Below are positions 1-9,979 of a stretch of DNA of 40,639 bases, in pieces. Each line of letters starts with the position of its first letter. Within the stretch, counting starts at the first letter, position 1. Source of the stretch: Calothrix rhizosoleniae SC01 (GTDB taxonomy: Bacteria > Cyanobacteriota > Cyanobacteriia > Cyanobacteriales > Nostocaceae); assembly GCF_900185595.1 (NCBI RefSeq), contig NZ_FYBH01000172.1, positions 1 through 40,639 on the forward strand, in the 5' to 3' direction. Below the pieces are notes generated by a model. It did not search any database, was not told where the DNA came from, and worked only from the letters and a program-made list of their open reading frames with translations. The position numbers and the translations under genes were made by a program.

Positions 1-65
1 AGCACCCCATACCCTGTTCTTGGTTATCCTTATCTGACCAACACCCAATTGTAAAAAGCCTACAC

Positions 66-90
66 CTGCTCCCTGCTCCCTGCTCCCTGC
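66..90. repeat. TGCTCCC heptamer tandem repeat
   Basis: About three and a half copies of the heptamer TGCTCCC (complement GGGAGCA) lie in the gene-free first 298 bases. The same heptamer family recurs at about 9789, 21842, 35431 and 37100. It matches the short tandemly repeated sequences known from heterocystous cyanobacteria. I see nothing else identifiable in bases 1-298 apart from the region just before glmM. Confidence 0.8.
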
Positions 91-340
91 ATTTCAAGCG
101 ATTGATTATTTTTTTATTTGGAAGTCCCTTAAACTATCCCACCGACTTTATTAACTCTTTACAACCAAGTAGCAGAACTTATCAGCATTTTCGCTGACAA
201 TAGCCTACATAGGCTATACATTTAAACATATAACTCAATAGCTCAACTCAAATCCTGATGAACTCGAATTCAGAAAGAATTTGTAGATAGAGTGTATCGT
301 GATATTCTCCAGTGTGACTGTGTGTGGAGTGTTTAAACTT

Positions 341-1792
341 ATGGTTTCATCAATAATTCGCAATCAAAGTCCTGTAGGATTGACTGGGAAATTAGAAAAT
401 ATTGAAGGCAGTTTACCGAAGGATGGTATCACATTACCAAAAACACCACTCTTTGGTACAGATGGGATTCGAGGCAGAGTCGGGGATTTACTGAGTGCGC
501 CTTTGGCGTTACAAGTTGGTTTTTGGACTGGTGTAGTGTTGCGTACTTATGCATCTAATCCTGGGCCGATAATTCTCGGACAAGACTCCAGGAACTCCAG
601 TGATATGTTAGCAATGGCATTGAGTGCTGGGTTGACTGCTGCGGGATTAGAAGTTTGGTATTTAGGTTTATGTCCCACTCCCTGTGTCGCTTATTTGACA
701 AATACGACTAATGCTGTGGGTGGGGTGATGATTTCTGCCAGCCATAACCCCCCAGAAGATAATGGCATTAAAATTTTTGATGCCAAGGGTGGAAAACTAT
801 CCCCAGGACTCCAAAGAGAAATTGAAGCTGGAATTAGAGGTAATATATCGACCGCAGACAATGTAAATAACTGTGGTAGACATTACTCTCGTCCAGAGTT
901 AATCAGTGATTATGCTGATAGTTTAAAGCAACCCTTCCAGAGCAATCATTTCCAAGGGATGAAAATAGTCTTAGATGTTGCCTGGGGTGCGTCGGTAGGC
1001 TTAGCTCTATCTGTGTTTAAGTCTATGGGTGCGGAAGTTATTTGTCTACATAACAAAGCTGATGGCGATCGCATAAATGTTGATTGTGGTTCCACCCATT
1101 TGCAAGTTCTGCAAGGGGCAGTAAGAGAACATGGGGCGGACTTGGGTTTTGCCTTTGATGGCGATGCTGATCGGGTTTTAGCAGTGGATAATCAAGGGAG
1201 AGAAGTCAATGGCGATTATCTTCTTTTTTTATGGGGCAATAGCTTAAAGCAAAAGCAACAGTTGCCAGATAACTTAATTGTTTCCACCGTCATGGCAAAT
1301 CTCGGCTTTGAGAGGGCATGGAAACAACTCGGCGGCAAATTTATTCGCACTGCGGTAGGTGACCAATATGTACAAGCAGAAATGCGAAAAACTGGCGGTA
1401 TGCTGGGTGGGGAGCAATCAGGACATATTCTTTGCCGTCACTATGGAATAACCGGTGATGGTTTGCTAACAGCATTACATCTAGCTGCCTTAGTTCAAGA
1501 ATCTGGTATGTCCCTGGCAGATATGATCGATGGAAGTTTCCAAACCTACCCCCAATTGTTACAGAATGTGCGAGTAGAAGATAGAAACCAACGCATTAAT
1601 TGGAAAAAATATCAACCATTGCAAGATGCGATCGCTGCAGCTGAAGCTGCTATGGGTGACACTGGTAGAGTTTTAGTACGTGCCTCTGGTACAGAACCAG
1701 TAATCCGAGTCATGGTAGAAGCAGAATTAGCTGATGTGGCTAGTTATTGGACTCATGAATTGGTATCAGTTGTACAGCAACATCTCACTTAA
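341..1792 (+). CDS. glmM: phosphoglucosamine mutase
   Basis: Interconverts glucosamine-6-phosphate and glucosamine-1-phosphate in the cytoplasm, on the way to UDP-GlcNAc for peptidoglycan and surface glycans. The start region carries the LFGTDGIRG signature. The phosphoserine loop reads SASHNP, the Mg-binding loop is DGDADR and the C-terminal phosphate-binding loop is [15 protein letters not shown]; all four domains of the alpha-D-phosphohexomutase family are present in order. I chose ATG 341 (483 aa) because a GGAG lies about 12 bases upstream and the length fits the family. The frame stays open to a GTG at 299, which would add 14 residues with no family resemblance. The gene stands alone, ends at a strong hairpin, and precedes a polysaccharide cluster that would consume UDP-sugars. 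GlmM is favoured over a phosphomannomutase by the overall pattern. Confidence 0.93.
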   Translation: MVSSIIRNQSPVGLTGKLENIEGSLPKDGITLPKTPLFGTDGIRGRVGDLLSAPLALQVGFWTGVVLRTYASNPGPIILGQDSRNSSDMLAMALSAGLTAAGLEVWYLGLCPTPCVAYLTNTTNAVGGVMISASHNPPEDNGIKIFDAKGGKLSPGLQREIEAGIRGNISTADNVNNCGRHYSRPELISDYADSLKQPFQSNHFQGMKIVLDVAWGASVGLALSVFKSMGAEVICLHNKADGDRINVDCGSTHLQVLQGAVREHGADLGFAFDGDADRVLAVDNQGREVNGDYLLFLWGNSLKQKQQLPDNLIVSTVMANLGFERAWKQLGGKFIRTAVGDQYVQAEMRKTGGMLGGEQSGHILCRHYGITGDGLLTALHLAALVQESGMSLADMIDGSFQTYPQLLQNVRVEDRNQRINWKKYQPLQDAIAAAEAAMGDTGRVLVRASGTEPVIRVMVEAELADVASYWTHELVSVVQQHLT

Positions 1793-1810
1793 AAATAGGC
1801 AATCAAGCTA

Positions 1811-1848
1811 GTAGGGGCATGATATCTCTCGCCCCTACATTTTATTTT
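1811..1848 (+). terminator. rho-independent terminator of glmM
   Basis: GTAGGGGC (1811-1818) pairs perfectly with GCCCCTAC (1831-1838), an 8-bp stem with a 12-base loop. It is followed by a T-rich stretch (ATTTTATTTTG), 19 bases after the glmM stop. Confidence 0.75.
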
Positions 1849-2059
1849 GTTTCCACAAATAATTGCTTGTAGAGTGCTCCAAAGCTTAAGTGGTATTAAT
1901 TTTTACATACATCCATTGACACATAAGAATTTATACATGGTATAACAGAGATGAATTGGTGAACAATGAAATAACTTGGTCTAACTTAAGGAATCATTTT
2001 GATTGTTTAAACATTCATTCATCTTGCGAAAATACAATACCATTTTAGTGATTATGATT

Positions 2060-2203
2060 TAATACCAATTTTAAAAATGATTGCGACAGATGGAAATTTG
2101 AAAAGCTGATGTAGTAACTCTTTCATAATCTCGGACAGTTGTTCATGAGGGAAACCTCCAAGACTACACTGTCCTCAAAATCTAAAATCTAAAATCCAAA
2201 ATG
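2060..2203. repeat. dispersed intergenic repeat, copy 1, with stem-loop
   Basis: Begins TAATACCA, then the block AAATGATTGCGACA, and ends in TCTAAAA-type heptamers (2176-2202) just before the next start codon. A second copy with the same order of blocks lies at 18611-18740. Inside this copy GGACAGT (2133-2139) pairs with ACTGTCC (2168-2174), enclosing a small GAGG-GAAA-CCTC hairpin. With the glmM terminator it fills most of the 424-base gap between glmM and the first glycosyltransferase; nothing else was recognised there. Confidence 0.65.
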
Positions 2204-2216
2204 ATTTAAGTTAATA

Positions 2217-2957
2217 ATGCTTGTCTTTGTTGTACCTCTAAAAAGTCGGCAAGTTTCCAAATCATGGGAGCATGTCTCCAAATTATTGGAAAGATGTGTT
2301 AAATCTATTTGTGCTCAAACCTCACCAGAATTTAGAGTCATTGTTGTTTGTAATGAAAAACCAAACATTACATTCACTCACCCTCATCTGACATATGTTG
2401 AAGTTAATTTTGCATTGCCAAATGAAGTAGAAACTGTAAATAAAGGACGCACAGATAAAGGTCGTAAAATATTAAAAGGACTAATAGAAGCGGAGAAATT
2501 CAATCCTACTTATACAATGACAGTTGATGCTGATGACTGTGTCAGTAAAAATTTAACTCAATTTGTCAATTTAAACCCTGATTGTAATGGTTGGTTTATT
2601 AATCGAGGATATAAATATCAAGAAGATAGTCAATATATTTATATCAAGCGTAAAAATTTTTATAAAATGTGTGGTAGTTGCAATATCATCAGATATGATT
2701 TGAACTTCTTACCCAAAAATCCAGAATATAATCGAGGTTACGGTTATTATAAATATTATATAGATCATGCTCAAGTCAGGAAAATATTAACAAATAAGGG
2801 GAAATCCATACAACCATTACCATTTCCTGGAGCAATTTATATGTTGGGAACAGGAGAACATAATTTTTACGATCCGACAAAATTAGGATTTAATATTATT
2901 AATCGTAGGCTATTGAATCAATCAATTCAAGAAGAATTTGGAATATATAAGGTATAA
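2217..2957 (+). CDS. GT2-like glycosyltransferase
   Basis: A putative cytoplasmic glycosyltransferase of 246 aa with a GT-A-like fold. The N-terminus (LVFVVPLKSR...) forms the first beta strand, and an RVIVVCNEKP strand follows near residue 40. A DADD motif in the segment TVDADDCVSKN near residue 103 is a good candidate for the metal and nucleotide-sugar site. No membrane segment is seen. It is the first gene of a five-gene co-directional block with a Wzy-like protein 51 bases downstream, which points to surface polysaccharide synthesis. The acceptor and donor sugars cannot be told from sequence. The start at ATG 2217 directly follows the AAAAT-heptamer repeat and has no obvious Shine-Dalgarno. 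The family assignment is less certain than for the three later transferases. Confidence 0.72.
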   Translation: MLVFVVPLKSRQVSKSWEHVSKLLERCVKSICAQTSPEFRVIVVCNEKPNITFTHPHLTYVEVNFALPNEVETVNKGRTDKGRKILKGLIEAEKFNPTYTMTVDADDCVSKNLTQFVNLNPDCNGWFINRGYKYQEDSQYIYIKRKNFYKMCGSCNIIRYDLNFLPKNPEYNRGYGYYKYYIDHAQVRKILTNKGKSIQPLPFPGAIYMLGTGEHNFYDPTKLGFNIINRRLLNQSIQEEFGIYKV

Positions 2958-3008
2958 AAAATATTCTCATAATTACTTTTATTTTAGGCAATTACGAACA
3001 AGTATCTC

Positions 3009-4667
3009 ATGCCAAAATCCAAAAAGAAAAATCAATCAGTCAAACAACAGTCAAACTCAAAAAAAACAACTTTAACTCTCAAGGAGAAATTCGCTCAAAA
3101 GCGCCAAATTGCCCGACAACGGAAAGAATTTACTAACCTGCTGACAACCGCCATCTTTGGCGGTTTATTCTTGGGATTTATTCTTTTCTTTGTCGGAGGA
3201 ATTAAGGCAGCAGTTTCGGCATTATTGGGGACTATCATCATGTCTTTTTCTTATAAATATCCCCGTCTTGCTCTTTATACTTTTATCATTTATATTCCCT
3301 TCGCAGGTACTATCACCTACTACATTGGAAGTAGCCCTGTTTTACAACTGGCAAAAGATTCTTTTTATATTCCAGCATTAATTGGAATTTGGCAAACTTG
3401 TCGCCAAAAAAGACTACCTGTAATTCTGCCTACAGGTATTAAAACACCGCTATTTATATTTCTAGGTTTATGTATGCTAACTTTCCTATTTGCCAACGGA
3501 ATGCAGCAGCTAAACCCTAAATCAGCAGAATTATTTCAGAAAGCACCCCAGGAATTACCCATAGGTATGGGAATTTTAGGATTAAAAGTATTATTAGGTT
3601 ATTTTCCTGTAATTACCTGTATATATTATTTAATTCGCAATCAGAAAGATTTTTTATCTCTTTCGCGCCTACAAGTTAGTCTGATTCTTATTTGTTGCAC
3701 CCTAGGATTAATTCAATACTTACTATTATTAACAGGTATATGTCAAGGAACTAGAGAAGCAACTGGAGATGCTTTATTTAAAGCAACAGTAAAAGCTCGT
3801 TGTTATTTTGGTGGTGCTTTATTATATAGTCCTAGTCAAGGAGTGATTCGTCTACCAGGAACCTTTGTTGCTCCTTGGCAATGGGCATGGTTCTTAATAT
3901 CTAGTACATTTTTTGCCTTTGCTACTGGCTTTGGTGATCCTAAGATAAAATGGCGAACAGTTGGTTTAGTTTCTATGGCATTAATTTTTGTTAATGCTGC
4001 AATTTCCGGACAGAGAATTGCCTTAGCATTAGTGCCATTTTGTTTCTTATTATTATTAATAATTACTGGTAAGATTGGTGATCTCAAACGCTTTATTCCC
4101 ATTGGTATAGGGCTAGCAATAATTTTGGGAATTGCCATAGTAAATTATCCAGAAATTGTTCAAGAAAGAATAGATAGCTTATTTGGGCGTTGGGAAGCCT
4201 CCCCTCCTCATGAATTTATTATTCAGCAATTTGAAGATACTTGGAAAGAGCAAAGAGGTTTTTTTGGTAGAGGATTAGGACGCGCTACTAACTCTGCTCG
4301 TGCATTAGGTAAAACCCGCCTAATCGAAACTTATTATCCTAAACTTCTATACGAAATCGGAGTATTAGGTACTTTGGGATTTTTAGCTTTAGTCACAACC
4401 CTAACAGTAATTTGTTATGGACAATATCGCAGGATAAAAAACCGTAATTTCCGCAGTTACGCAGCAGCTATGTGGACGTTTATACTGTTTATTAGTTATA
4501 ACACTTACTACTATCCTTTAGATGTAGATCCGGTTGCCGTATATTACTGGTTTTCTGCAGGAATACTTTTGAAATTACCAGTCATAGATAAACAAGAAAA
4601 AATTTTAGAAAATTCTCAAGGAACTAAACGGAAAAATACTAAAATACCTAAATCTATATCATCTTAA
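3009..4667 (+). CDS. O-antigen ligase / Wzy-like polysaccharide polymerase
   Basis: A 552-aa integral membrane protein. A very basic soluble head of about 45 residues (MPKSKKKNQSVKQQ...) is followed by roughly ten or more hydrophobic helices. A large loop between helices lies in the C-terminal half (about residues 385-440, starting near FGRWEASPPHEF). This architecture is that of the O-antigen ligase / Wzy polymerase superfamily, which joins lipid-linked sugar repeats on the outer face of the plasma membrane. The segment GTFVAPWQWAWFL is followed by ISGQRIALALVPF, resembling cyanobacterial members. Neighbours on both sides are glycosyltransferases, supporting an exopolysaccharide role. No flippase or export (Wzx, Wza, Wzc) gene is in view, so the cluster is incomplete or relies on genes elsewhere. 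Polymerase versus ligase cannot be decided from sequence. Confidence 0.75.
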   Translation: MPKSKKKNQSVKQQSNSKKTTLTLKEKFAQKRQIARQRKEFTNLLTTAIFGGLFLGFILFFVGGIKAAVSALLGTIIMSFSYKYPRLALYTFIIYIPFAGTITYYIGSSPVLQLAKDSFYIPALIGIWQTCRQKRLPVILPTGIKTPLFIFLGLCMLTFLFANGMQQLNPKSAELFQKAPQELPIGMGILGLKVLLGYFPVITCIYYLIRNQKDFLSLSRLQVSLILICCTLGLIQYLLLLTGICQGTREATGDALFKATVKARCYFGGALLYSPSQGVIRLPGTFVAPWQWAWFLISSTFFAFATGFGDPKIKWRTVGLVSMALIFVNAAISGQRIALALVPFCFLLLLIITGKIGDLKRFIPIGIGLAIILGIAIVNYPEIVQERIDSLFGRWEASPPHEFIIQQFEDTWKEQRGFFGRGLGRATNSARALGKTRLIETYYPKLLYEIGVLGTLGFLALVTTLTVICYGQYRRIKNRNFRSYAAAMWTFILFISYNTYYYPLDVDPVAVYYWFSAGILLKLPVIDKQEKILENSQGTKRKNTKIPKSISS

Positions 4668-4794
4668 TTAGCAATTTTGGCTTTGAAATTTGTATTATAG
4701 ATTATGGGTCATATATAAACCCAAACCATAAATTTAGCATTATCAAACATAATGTGAAATTAAAGGATATTAAAGTTTTATAGGTATAAAAATC

Positions 4795-5775
4795 ATGAAT
4801 GACTATCCCTTAATTTCTGTGATTATCCCCACTTATGGTCGTGAAGAAATATTACGAAGCACTGTTACAGATGTTATCAAACAAGACTACTCAAATTTTG
4901 AGATATTGGTTGTGGATCAAACTCCCAAACATCAGCCAGAAATTACCAATTACTTAGAAGAATTAGCAAAACAGGATAAAATTAAGTGGTTTCATCTGAC
5001 ATGGGCTAGTTTACCAGGTGCTAGAAATTATGCTATCCGGCGTTCTCTAGGGGAAATTATTTTATTTATTGATGATGATGTACAACTAACTCCTAATTTT
5101 TTAATTACTCATGCTAAAAATTATCGAGATAATCCTGAAATTGGAGCAGTTGCAGGGCGCGTTTTTGATAGAATGAAATTAGGAGAATCTGGAGGAAACT
5201 TACAGATTGATTATCTACCTCCCCAAGCAATGGATCCTGGTATTGCTTGGTATAATATTGATTTGGTACATACAGTTAAACCCCAACAAGTTCTATCAGC
5301 AAGGGGTTGCAATATGTCATTTCGCCGCGATATTTTCACAAAGTATGGATTGAATTTTGATGAGAGATTTCGTGGTAGTGCAGTGCGAGAAGAATCTGAT
5401 TTTTGTTTGCGTGTAAGACAAACAGGATACAAAATTTGGTATGACCCAGAAGCTTATCTGGTGCATTTAGGAGAAGAAACTGGGGGTTGTCATGATATTA
5501 GTACCCGTTCCACACAATATCAATTTACTTTCTACCATAATCATTTTTTGATGGGTTTGAAAAATTTGACTTGCATACAAGCTTTACGTTTTTATGGACG
5601 TTTATTTGATTGTCACGTTCTTGGTAGACCTCCTTGTCATAAAAGTGGATCTCCGATCAAAATATTTACCCGCTTTATATTCTATTGTCTAGGTTTTCTC
5701 AAAGCTATGGGAACTATGTTCAAATCTCTCTGGGATGATGGTCAAATATATAGTCGCATGGATCAGCAATTATAG
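4795..5775 (+). CDS. family 2 glycosyltransferase
   Basis: A 326-aa GT2 enzyme, predicted to transfer a sugar from a nucleotide donor to a growing glycan at the inner membrane face. It opens with the typical strand LISVIIPTYGREEIL, and the metal-binding motif is in FIDDDVQLTPNF near residue 92. The acceptor-side motif EESDFCLRVRQTGY (about residue 201) corresponds to the usual ED...R region. The C-terminal portion after residue 250 has short hydrophobic stretches (RFIFYCLGFLKAMG) that may touch the membrane. The gene follows the Wzy-like gene by 127 bases in the same direction. Its substrate is unknown. Confidence 0.85.
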   Translation: MNDYPLISVIIPTYGREEILRSTVTDVIKQDYSNFEILVVDQTPKHQPEITNYLEELAKQDKIKWFHLTWASLPGARNYAIRRSLGEIILFIDDDVQLTPNFLITHAKNYRDNPEIGAVAGRVFDRMKLGESGGNLQIDYLPPQAMDPGIAWYNIDLVHTVKPQQVLSARGCNMSFRRDIFTKYGLNFDERFRGSAVREESDFCLRVRQTGYKIWYDPEAYLVHLGEETGGCHDISTRSTQYQFTFYHNHFLMGLKNLTCIQALRFYGRLFDCHVLGRPPCHKSGSPIKIFTRFIFYCLGFLKAMGTMFKSLWDDGQIYSRMDQQL

Positions 5776-5973
5776 AGATATAGATCTACAGGTAAGTAAT
5801 AAGTAACAAGTAATAAGTTTAGTTCTTCAATAATGTCTTAATTTATATAGGATTGCTATAAATTATTAGTTTAATGAGGATAGGGTTAATTATTAATTAA
5901 AATGATGATTAAATAGAGCTTTTCACCTATTTAATATTAACATTTACATTCAGCCAATAATGAATAAATTATA

Positions 5974-7149
5974 ATGAGAATTATAGTTGCTAGTCATACG
6001 TATATTGTAGAATTAAATTGTGAAAAGTTGCGTATATTATCACAATTAGAACCTAATTTAGAGGTAACAGTTGTTGTCCCGAAAAAATGGCAGCCAGGTG
6101 GGGTACAAAATCAAGTTATCGAAACTGAATATAAAGAAGAAGGTAATTTCAGGGTAGTTCCAATTTCTAATTTTAGTGAAAATCACCAAGGATTATTGAC
6201 TTTTGGTACAGATTTAATCTCTTTATTAAGAGAGTTTAAACCTCAAATAATCCAAGTAGAACAAGGCTCAAGGGGATTAGCACATACCCAAATGATTATC
6301 TTGAATCAAATCTTAGGATTAAAAGCTAAAAATATATTTTTCACTTGGTGGAATATTCCTTACAAGTTAAAATTTCCTGTATCTCTATTAGAACAATATA
6401 ACCTCAAACATAGTCATGGTATTATTGCTGGTAATCAAGATGGAGCAAAAATTCTCCATCAACAGGGATATACGGGTCATATCAAGGTTATGCCTCAACT
6501 AGGTGTAGATGAGACCTTATTTAAACACCAACGGCAACCAGAATTATCTCAGGAATTAGGTATTAAACCGGAAGATTTTGTCATTGGATTTGTTGGTCGA
6601 TTTGTTCTAGAAAAAGGAATTTTAACTCTCTTAAAATCATTGACAATGATTCAAGATAAGTCTTGGAAGTTATTACTACTAGGACGAGGTAAATTACATA
6701 CAGAAATTATCCAATTTGCTGTAGATAATAATTTACAAGAAAGAGTAATCATCAGAGAAAGTGTTCCTCACGATAGGGTTTATCAGTACATCAATGTTAT
6801 GAGTACTTTAGTTTTACCTTCAGAAACAACTTATAACTTGAAAAATTTAACTTCCATAGGCTGGAAAGAACAATTTGGTCATGTACTAATTGAAGCAATG
6901 GCTTGTCAAATACCTGTAATTGGTTCTGATTCTGGTGAAATTCCCCATGTAATTGGGGATGCTGGCTTAATATTTCCCGAAAGGGATGCTTCGGCTTTAG
7001 CAAATTGCTTATCGCAATTGATGAATAATCCAGAATTAGCTCACAAATTGAGTAAAATGGGTTATCAAAGAGTTATCGCGAAATATAGTAATCAAGCCTT
7101 AGCAAAAGAACAATTAGATTTTTATCGAGAATTAGTCATGATTAATTAG
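5974..7149 (+). CDS. family 4 glycosyltransferase
   Basis: A 391-aa GT-B fold glycosyltransferase. The N-terminal acceptor domain (residues 1 to about 190) is followed by the Glycos_transf_1 domain: VIGFVGRFVLEKG near 205, LLLLGRG near 233, and the donor-binding segment FGHVLIEAMACQIPVIGSD near 302. The conserved glutamates of the EX7E motif fall in this last segment. It ends 20 bases before the next GT4 gene and probably shares its transcript. A roughly 200-base gap separates it from the preceding GT2 gene; that gap holds an AAGTAATAAGTAACAAGTAA repeat (about 5793-5818) but no recognisable gene. The sugar specificity is unknown. Confidence 0.86.
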   Translation: MRIIVASHTYIVELNCEKLRILSQLEPNLEVTVVVPKKWQPGGVQNQVIETEYKEEGNFRVVPISNFSENHQGLLTFGTDLISLLREFKPQIIQVEQGSRGLAHTQMIILNQILGLKAKNIFFTWWNIPYKLKFPVSLLEQYNLKHSHGIIAGNQDGAKILHQQGYTGHIKVMPQLGVDETLFKHQRQPELSQELGIKPEDFVIGFVGRFVLEKGILTLLKSLTMIQDKSWKLLLLGRGKLHTEIIQFAVDNNLQERVIIRESVPHDRVYQYINVMSTLVLPSETTYNLKNLTSIGWKEQFGHVLIEAMACQIPVIGSDSGEIPHVIGDAGLIFPERDASALANCLSQLMNNPELAHKLSKMGYQRVIAKYSNQALAKEQLDFYRELVMIN

Positions 7150-7169
7150 AAATTACAAAAATTATAAAA

Positions 7170-8357
7170 ATGCGTATATTGCAAATTGTACCTTCAATTT
7201 CTTTAGTATATGGGGGTCCCAGTCAAATGGTTTTAGGACTGGCTCCTGCACTAGCTCAAGCAGGAGTCAAAGTTACAGTTATTACTACTAATAGTAATGG
7301 CGATAATGGTCAAAAGCCTTTAGATGTACCTTTGAATTTTCCGATTCAGCAAGATGGCTATGAAATAATTTATTTTCGCTGTTTTCCTTTCCGGCGCTAT
7401 AAATTTTCCCTTGATTTGTGTAAATGGTTAAATCGTCATGTATCTACATATGATTTAGCTCATATTCATGCTTTATTTTCACCTGTAAGTAGTTTATCTG
7501 CCATGATTTGTCGGCAACAAAAAATACCTTATATTTTACGCCCATTAGGTACATTAGACCCAGCCGATTTACATAAGAAAAGACAATTAAAACAAATATA
7601 TGCAGCAATTTTAGAACGTCACAATTTAGCTGGTGCAGCAGCAATTCACTTTACTAGCAATCAAGAAGCAAAAATTTCAGCCAGATTTGGGGTATCTACC
7701 AAGGATTTAGTTATACCTTTAGGAGTGAATCAGGTTGATGAGGGGAAAAATAGAGGAACAGAGAGTTCTATCCGCCAGCAATTAAATATCCCTGATAAGA
7801 TTCCTTTAGTGTTGTTTATGTCGCGCATAGATCCCAAAAAAGGTTTAGATTTGTTAATTCCAGCCCTGGAGAAATTAGTTGCAAATGAATTGAAATTCCA
7901 TTTTGTTTTAGCAGGAAGCAATCCCCAAGATCCCAATTATGAAGCAAAAATTCGATTACAGATCCAAAATTCTACCTTGCGATCGCATACTACCATAACC
8001 GGATTTATTACAGGTGAGTCAAAAACTGCTTTACTGCAAGCTGCTGATATATTTGTTTTACCCTCTTACTACGAAAATTTTGGGATTGCAGTAGCAGAAG
8101 CTATGGTAGCTGGAATACCAGTGGTAATTTCTGACCAAGTACATATTTGTCAGCAAGTGCGAGATAGTCAGTCGGGATGGGTGGGGAGAACAAATATAAA
8201 CAATCTGATAGAATTATTAACACAGGCTTTGCAAAATCCCCAAGAGCGGCAAATCAGGGGAATCAGGGCAAAAGAATATGCATTACAATATTATAGTTGG
8301 AAGGCAATCGCTCGTCAGATAATCGCAGCATACACTGAATTTATTCCCCTCTCTTAG
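7170..8357 (+). CDS. family 4 glycosyltransferase
   Basis: A 395-aa GT4 enzyme with the two-domain GT-B layout. The N-terminus MRILQIVPSISLVYGGPSQM contains the glycine-rich acceptor loop. A sugar-transferase core with LVLFMSRIDPKKGLDLLIPA lies near residue 210, and the donor site YYENFGIAVAEAMVAGIPVV near residue 300 carries the EX7E glutamates. It closes the five-gene polysaccharide block and is followed by a strong hairpin. It contains the only HIP1 octamer (7979) I could find in the whole 2.2-10.8 kb stretch. Substrate unknown. Confidence 0.87.
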   Translation: MRILQIVPSISLVYGGPSQMVLGLAPALAQAGVKVTVITTNSNGDNGQKPLDVPLNFPIQQDGYEIIYFRCFPFRRYKFSLDLCKWLNRHVSTYDLAHIHALFSPVSSLSAMICRQQKIPYILRPLGTLDPADLHKKRQLKQIYAAILERHNLAGAAAIHFTSNQEAKISARFGVSTKDLVIPLGVNQVDEGKNRGTESSIRQQLNIPDKIPLVLFMSRIDPKKGLDLLIPALEKLVANELKFHFVLAGSNPQDPNYEAKIRLQIQNSTLRSHTTITGFITGESKTALLQAADIFVLPSYYENFGIAVAEAMVAGIPVVISDQVHICQQVRDSQSGWVGRTNINNLIELLTQALQNPQERQIRGIRAKEYALQYYSWKAIARQIIAAYTEFIPLS

Positions 8358-8394
8358 AGACTTAATTATACAAATACTTGACTATGAAATCGTA

Positions 8395-8430
8395 AAAATA
8401 CTGAAATTGCTAGTTAGTTTTCAGTATTTT
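8395..8430 (+). terminator. terminator hairpin after polysaccharide cluster
   Basis: AAAATACTGAAA (8395-8406) pairs perfectly over 12 bp with TTTCAGTATTTT (8419-8430), with a 12-base loop. It lies 37 bases after the last glycosyltransferase stop. The rest of the 466-base gap before the next gene is AT-rich and shows no gene or clear repeat. Confidence 0.75.
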
Positions 8431-8823
8431 CTACAATTCGGATTCCAATTACTTGAGATACAAATTGATTATATACTAAGCTCTTATTGCTTGATTTCCG
8501 CTAGTAACATTAGAGTATTATGTAATGTATGCAATTTGATGGATAAAATTTTATAAATTCTGCAAAGAAACTCAGTTTGTGCTATAAATCATTAATTTAA
8601 AAAATAGACATCTACAAAAAAATCAGGTTTCTGCCTACCCTTGGTTCAGTGCTTATCTGATTTAATATAATTTTGAATATTCTCATCAGGGTGTATAGAT
8701 GCAATAAAGTCTTAGCTTAAGTTCTAAAGTCATTAAGATTATTACATGCTGTTTGAACAAAACACAGTATTGGTGACTTCCATAAGCATAAGCTTCACAT
8801 TCCTCTGACTAGAATAAATTCCA

Positions 8824-9558
8824 ATGAGTAACATTGCCAAAATATTTATAGAGCCTGAAGAAATTGTCAATTTCCTCAAAGCAAAAATGTCTTTGCGGAA
8901 AATTTATGAAGAAATCTTATTTCAAAGAATCATAAATTCTAGTGCTGCTCTGAAAGGAGTCAATGTTACCATTGAAGAAATTGAAGCTGAAGCAAATCGC
9001 CAACGTCGAGAAAAACATTTAGAAAAAGCAACTGATACTCTAGCTTGGTTGTCAGAACAGTTAGTCACTCCCAATGATTGGGAAAATGGCATCAGAAATC
9101 ATTTGCTAGCTGAAAAATTAGCCGAAACATTATTTTCTAAAGATGTTGAAACTTTTTTTTTCCAACATCGTCTAGAATTTGAGCAAGTTGTACTTTATGA
9201 AATAATTGTTGCTGATGAAAAACTTGCCCAGGAACTTTATTATCAAATTGAAGAGGGTGAAATTAGTTTCTATGATGCTGCCCATCGATATCATATAGAC
9301 GAGCAATGTAGACAAAAATGTGGTTATGAAGGGGAAGTGTATCGCTGGTCTATGCAACCAAATATAGCTGCAATTATATTTAGTATACCTCCACAACATT
9401 TAATCGGCCCAATAAAGACTGATAAAGGCTATCATCTAATGATAATTGAAGAAATGATACCCGCAGAGTTGACAGTTAATAGATATCAAGAAATTCTACA
9501 TCAAATGTTTCAACAATGGTTAGTTTCTGAATTAGAATATCTACTTTACTCTTCTTGA
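8824..9558 (+). CDS. parvulin-type peptidyl-prolyl isomerase
   Basis: A 244-aa protein with an N-terminal helical chaperone-like region (about residues 1-110, SurA/PrsA type) and a C-terminal rotamase domain. Rotamase features are the FEQVVLYEIIVADEKLAQEL strand-helix, the FYDAAHRYHIDEQC segment, and GPIKTDKGYHLMIIEEM near residue 200, which matches the GPV-T-GYH-I signature of parvulins. No signal peptide is seen, so it is probably cytoplasmic or exported by another route. In other cyanobacteria similar proteins are encoded near HlyD/peptidase-type ABC exporters; none is present here. Isomerase activity itself is an inference. Confidence 0.8.
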   Translation: MSNIAKIFIEPEEIVNFLKAKMSLRKIYEEILFQRIINSSAALKGVNVTIEEIEAEANRQRREKHLEKATDTLAWLSEQLVTPNDWENGIRNHLLAEKLAETLFSKDVETFFFQHRLEFEQVVLYEIIVADEKLAQELYYQIEEGEISFYDAAHRYHIDEQCRQKCGYEGEVYRWSMQPNIAAIIFSIPPQHLIGPIKTDKGYHLMIIEEMIPAELTVNRYQEILHQMFQQWLVSELEYLLYSS

Positions 9559-9788
9559 TTTTAGCTAATTCTATATAACAAAGATAACCTTGCTGACTGC
9601 ATTTTGTAAGATTAATATGTGGCAGTAGCTAAACTGTCTACTCACTATGCAATATAGTCGGTTAGAATAAAATGTTGACCTGCTCAATTTAACAACTGAT
9701 GCATAATTTAGAAAGGATATAACTTAGCAAAGAATTGATAGTTCAAAGTAGTTAAGTAGGTTGGCGTAAAAAATTATCGTTTGGATAA

Positions 9789-9820
9789 GGCAGGGGGCAG
9801 GGAGCAGGGAGCAGGGGGAA
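9789..9820. repeat. GGGAGCA heptamer repeat
   Basis: GGCAGGGAGCAGGGAGCAGG-type tandem repeat in the 420-base gap between the isomerase and the outer-membrane-like gene. Apart from this repeat and AT-rich DNA I see nothing in the gap. Confidence 0.75.
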
Positions 9821-9979
9821 CAAGGGTTTTAGGCTTATTTACTATTCTTCACATAGTTTGGTTTTATTGTGCCGACTTACTTACTAAATAAATATTTTTC
9901 ATAATTGATTTGGAACCTTTTGGTTCGATTAACGACATGGGATATAAAATCAACACTCAATAAAAATTTGGTGAAAATT

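Noticed and set aside
66-90. Tandem heptamer repeats as a possible CRISPR
   Set aside because: Units of about 7 bases without spacers; no cas genes.
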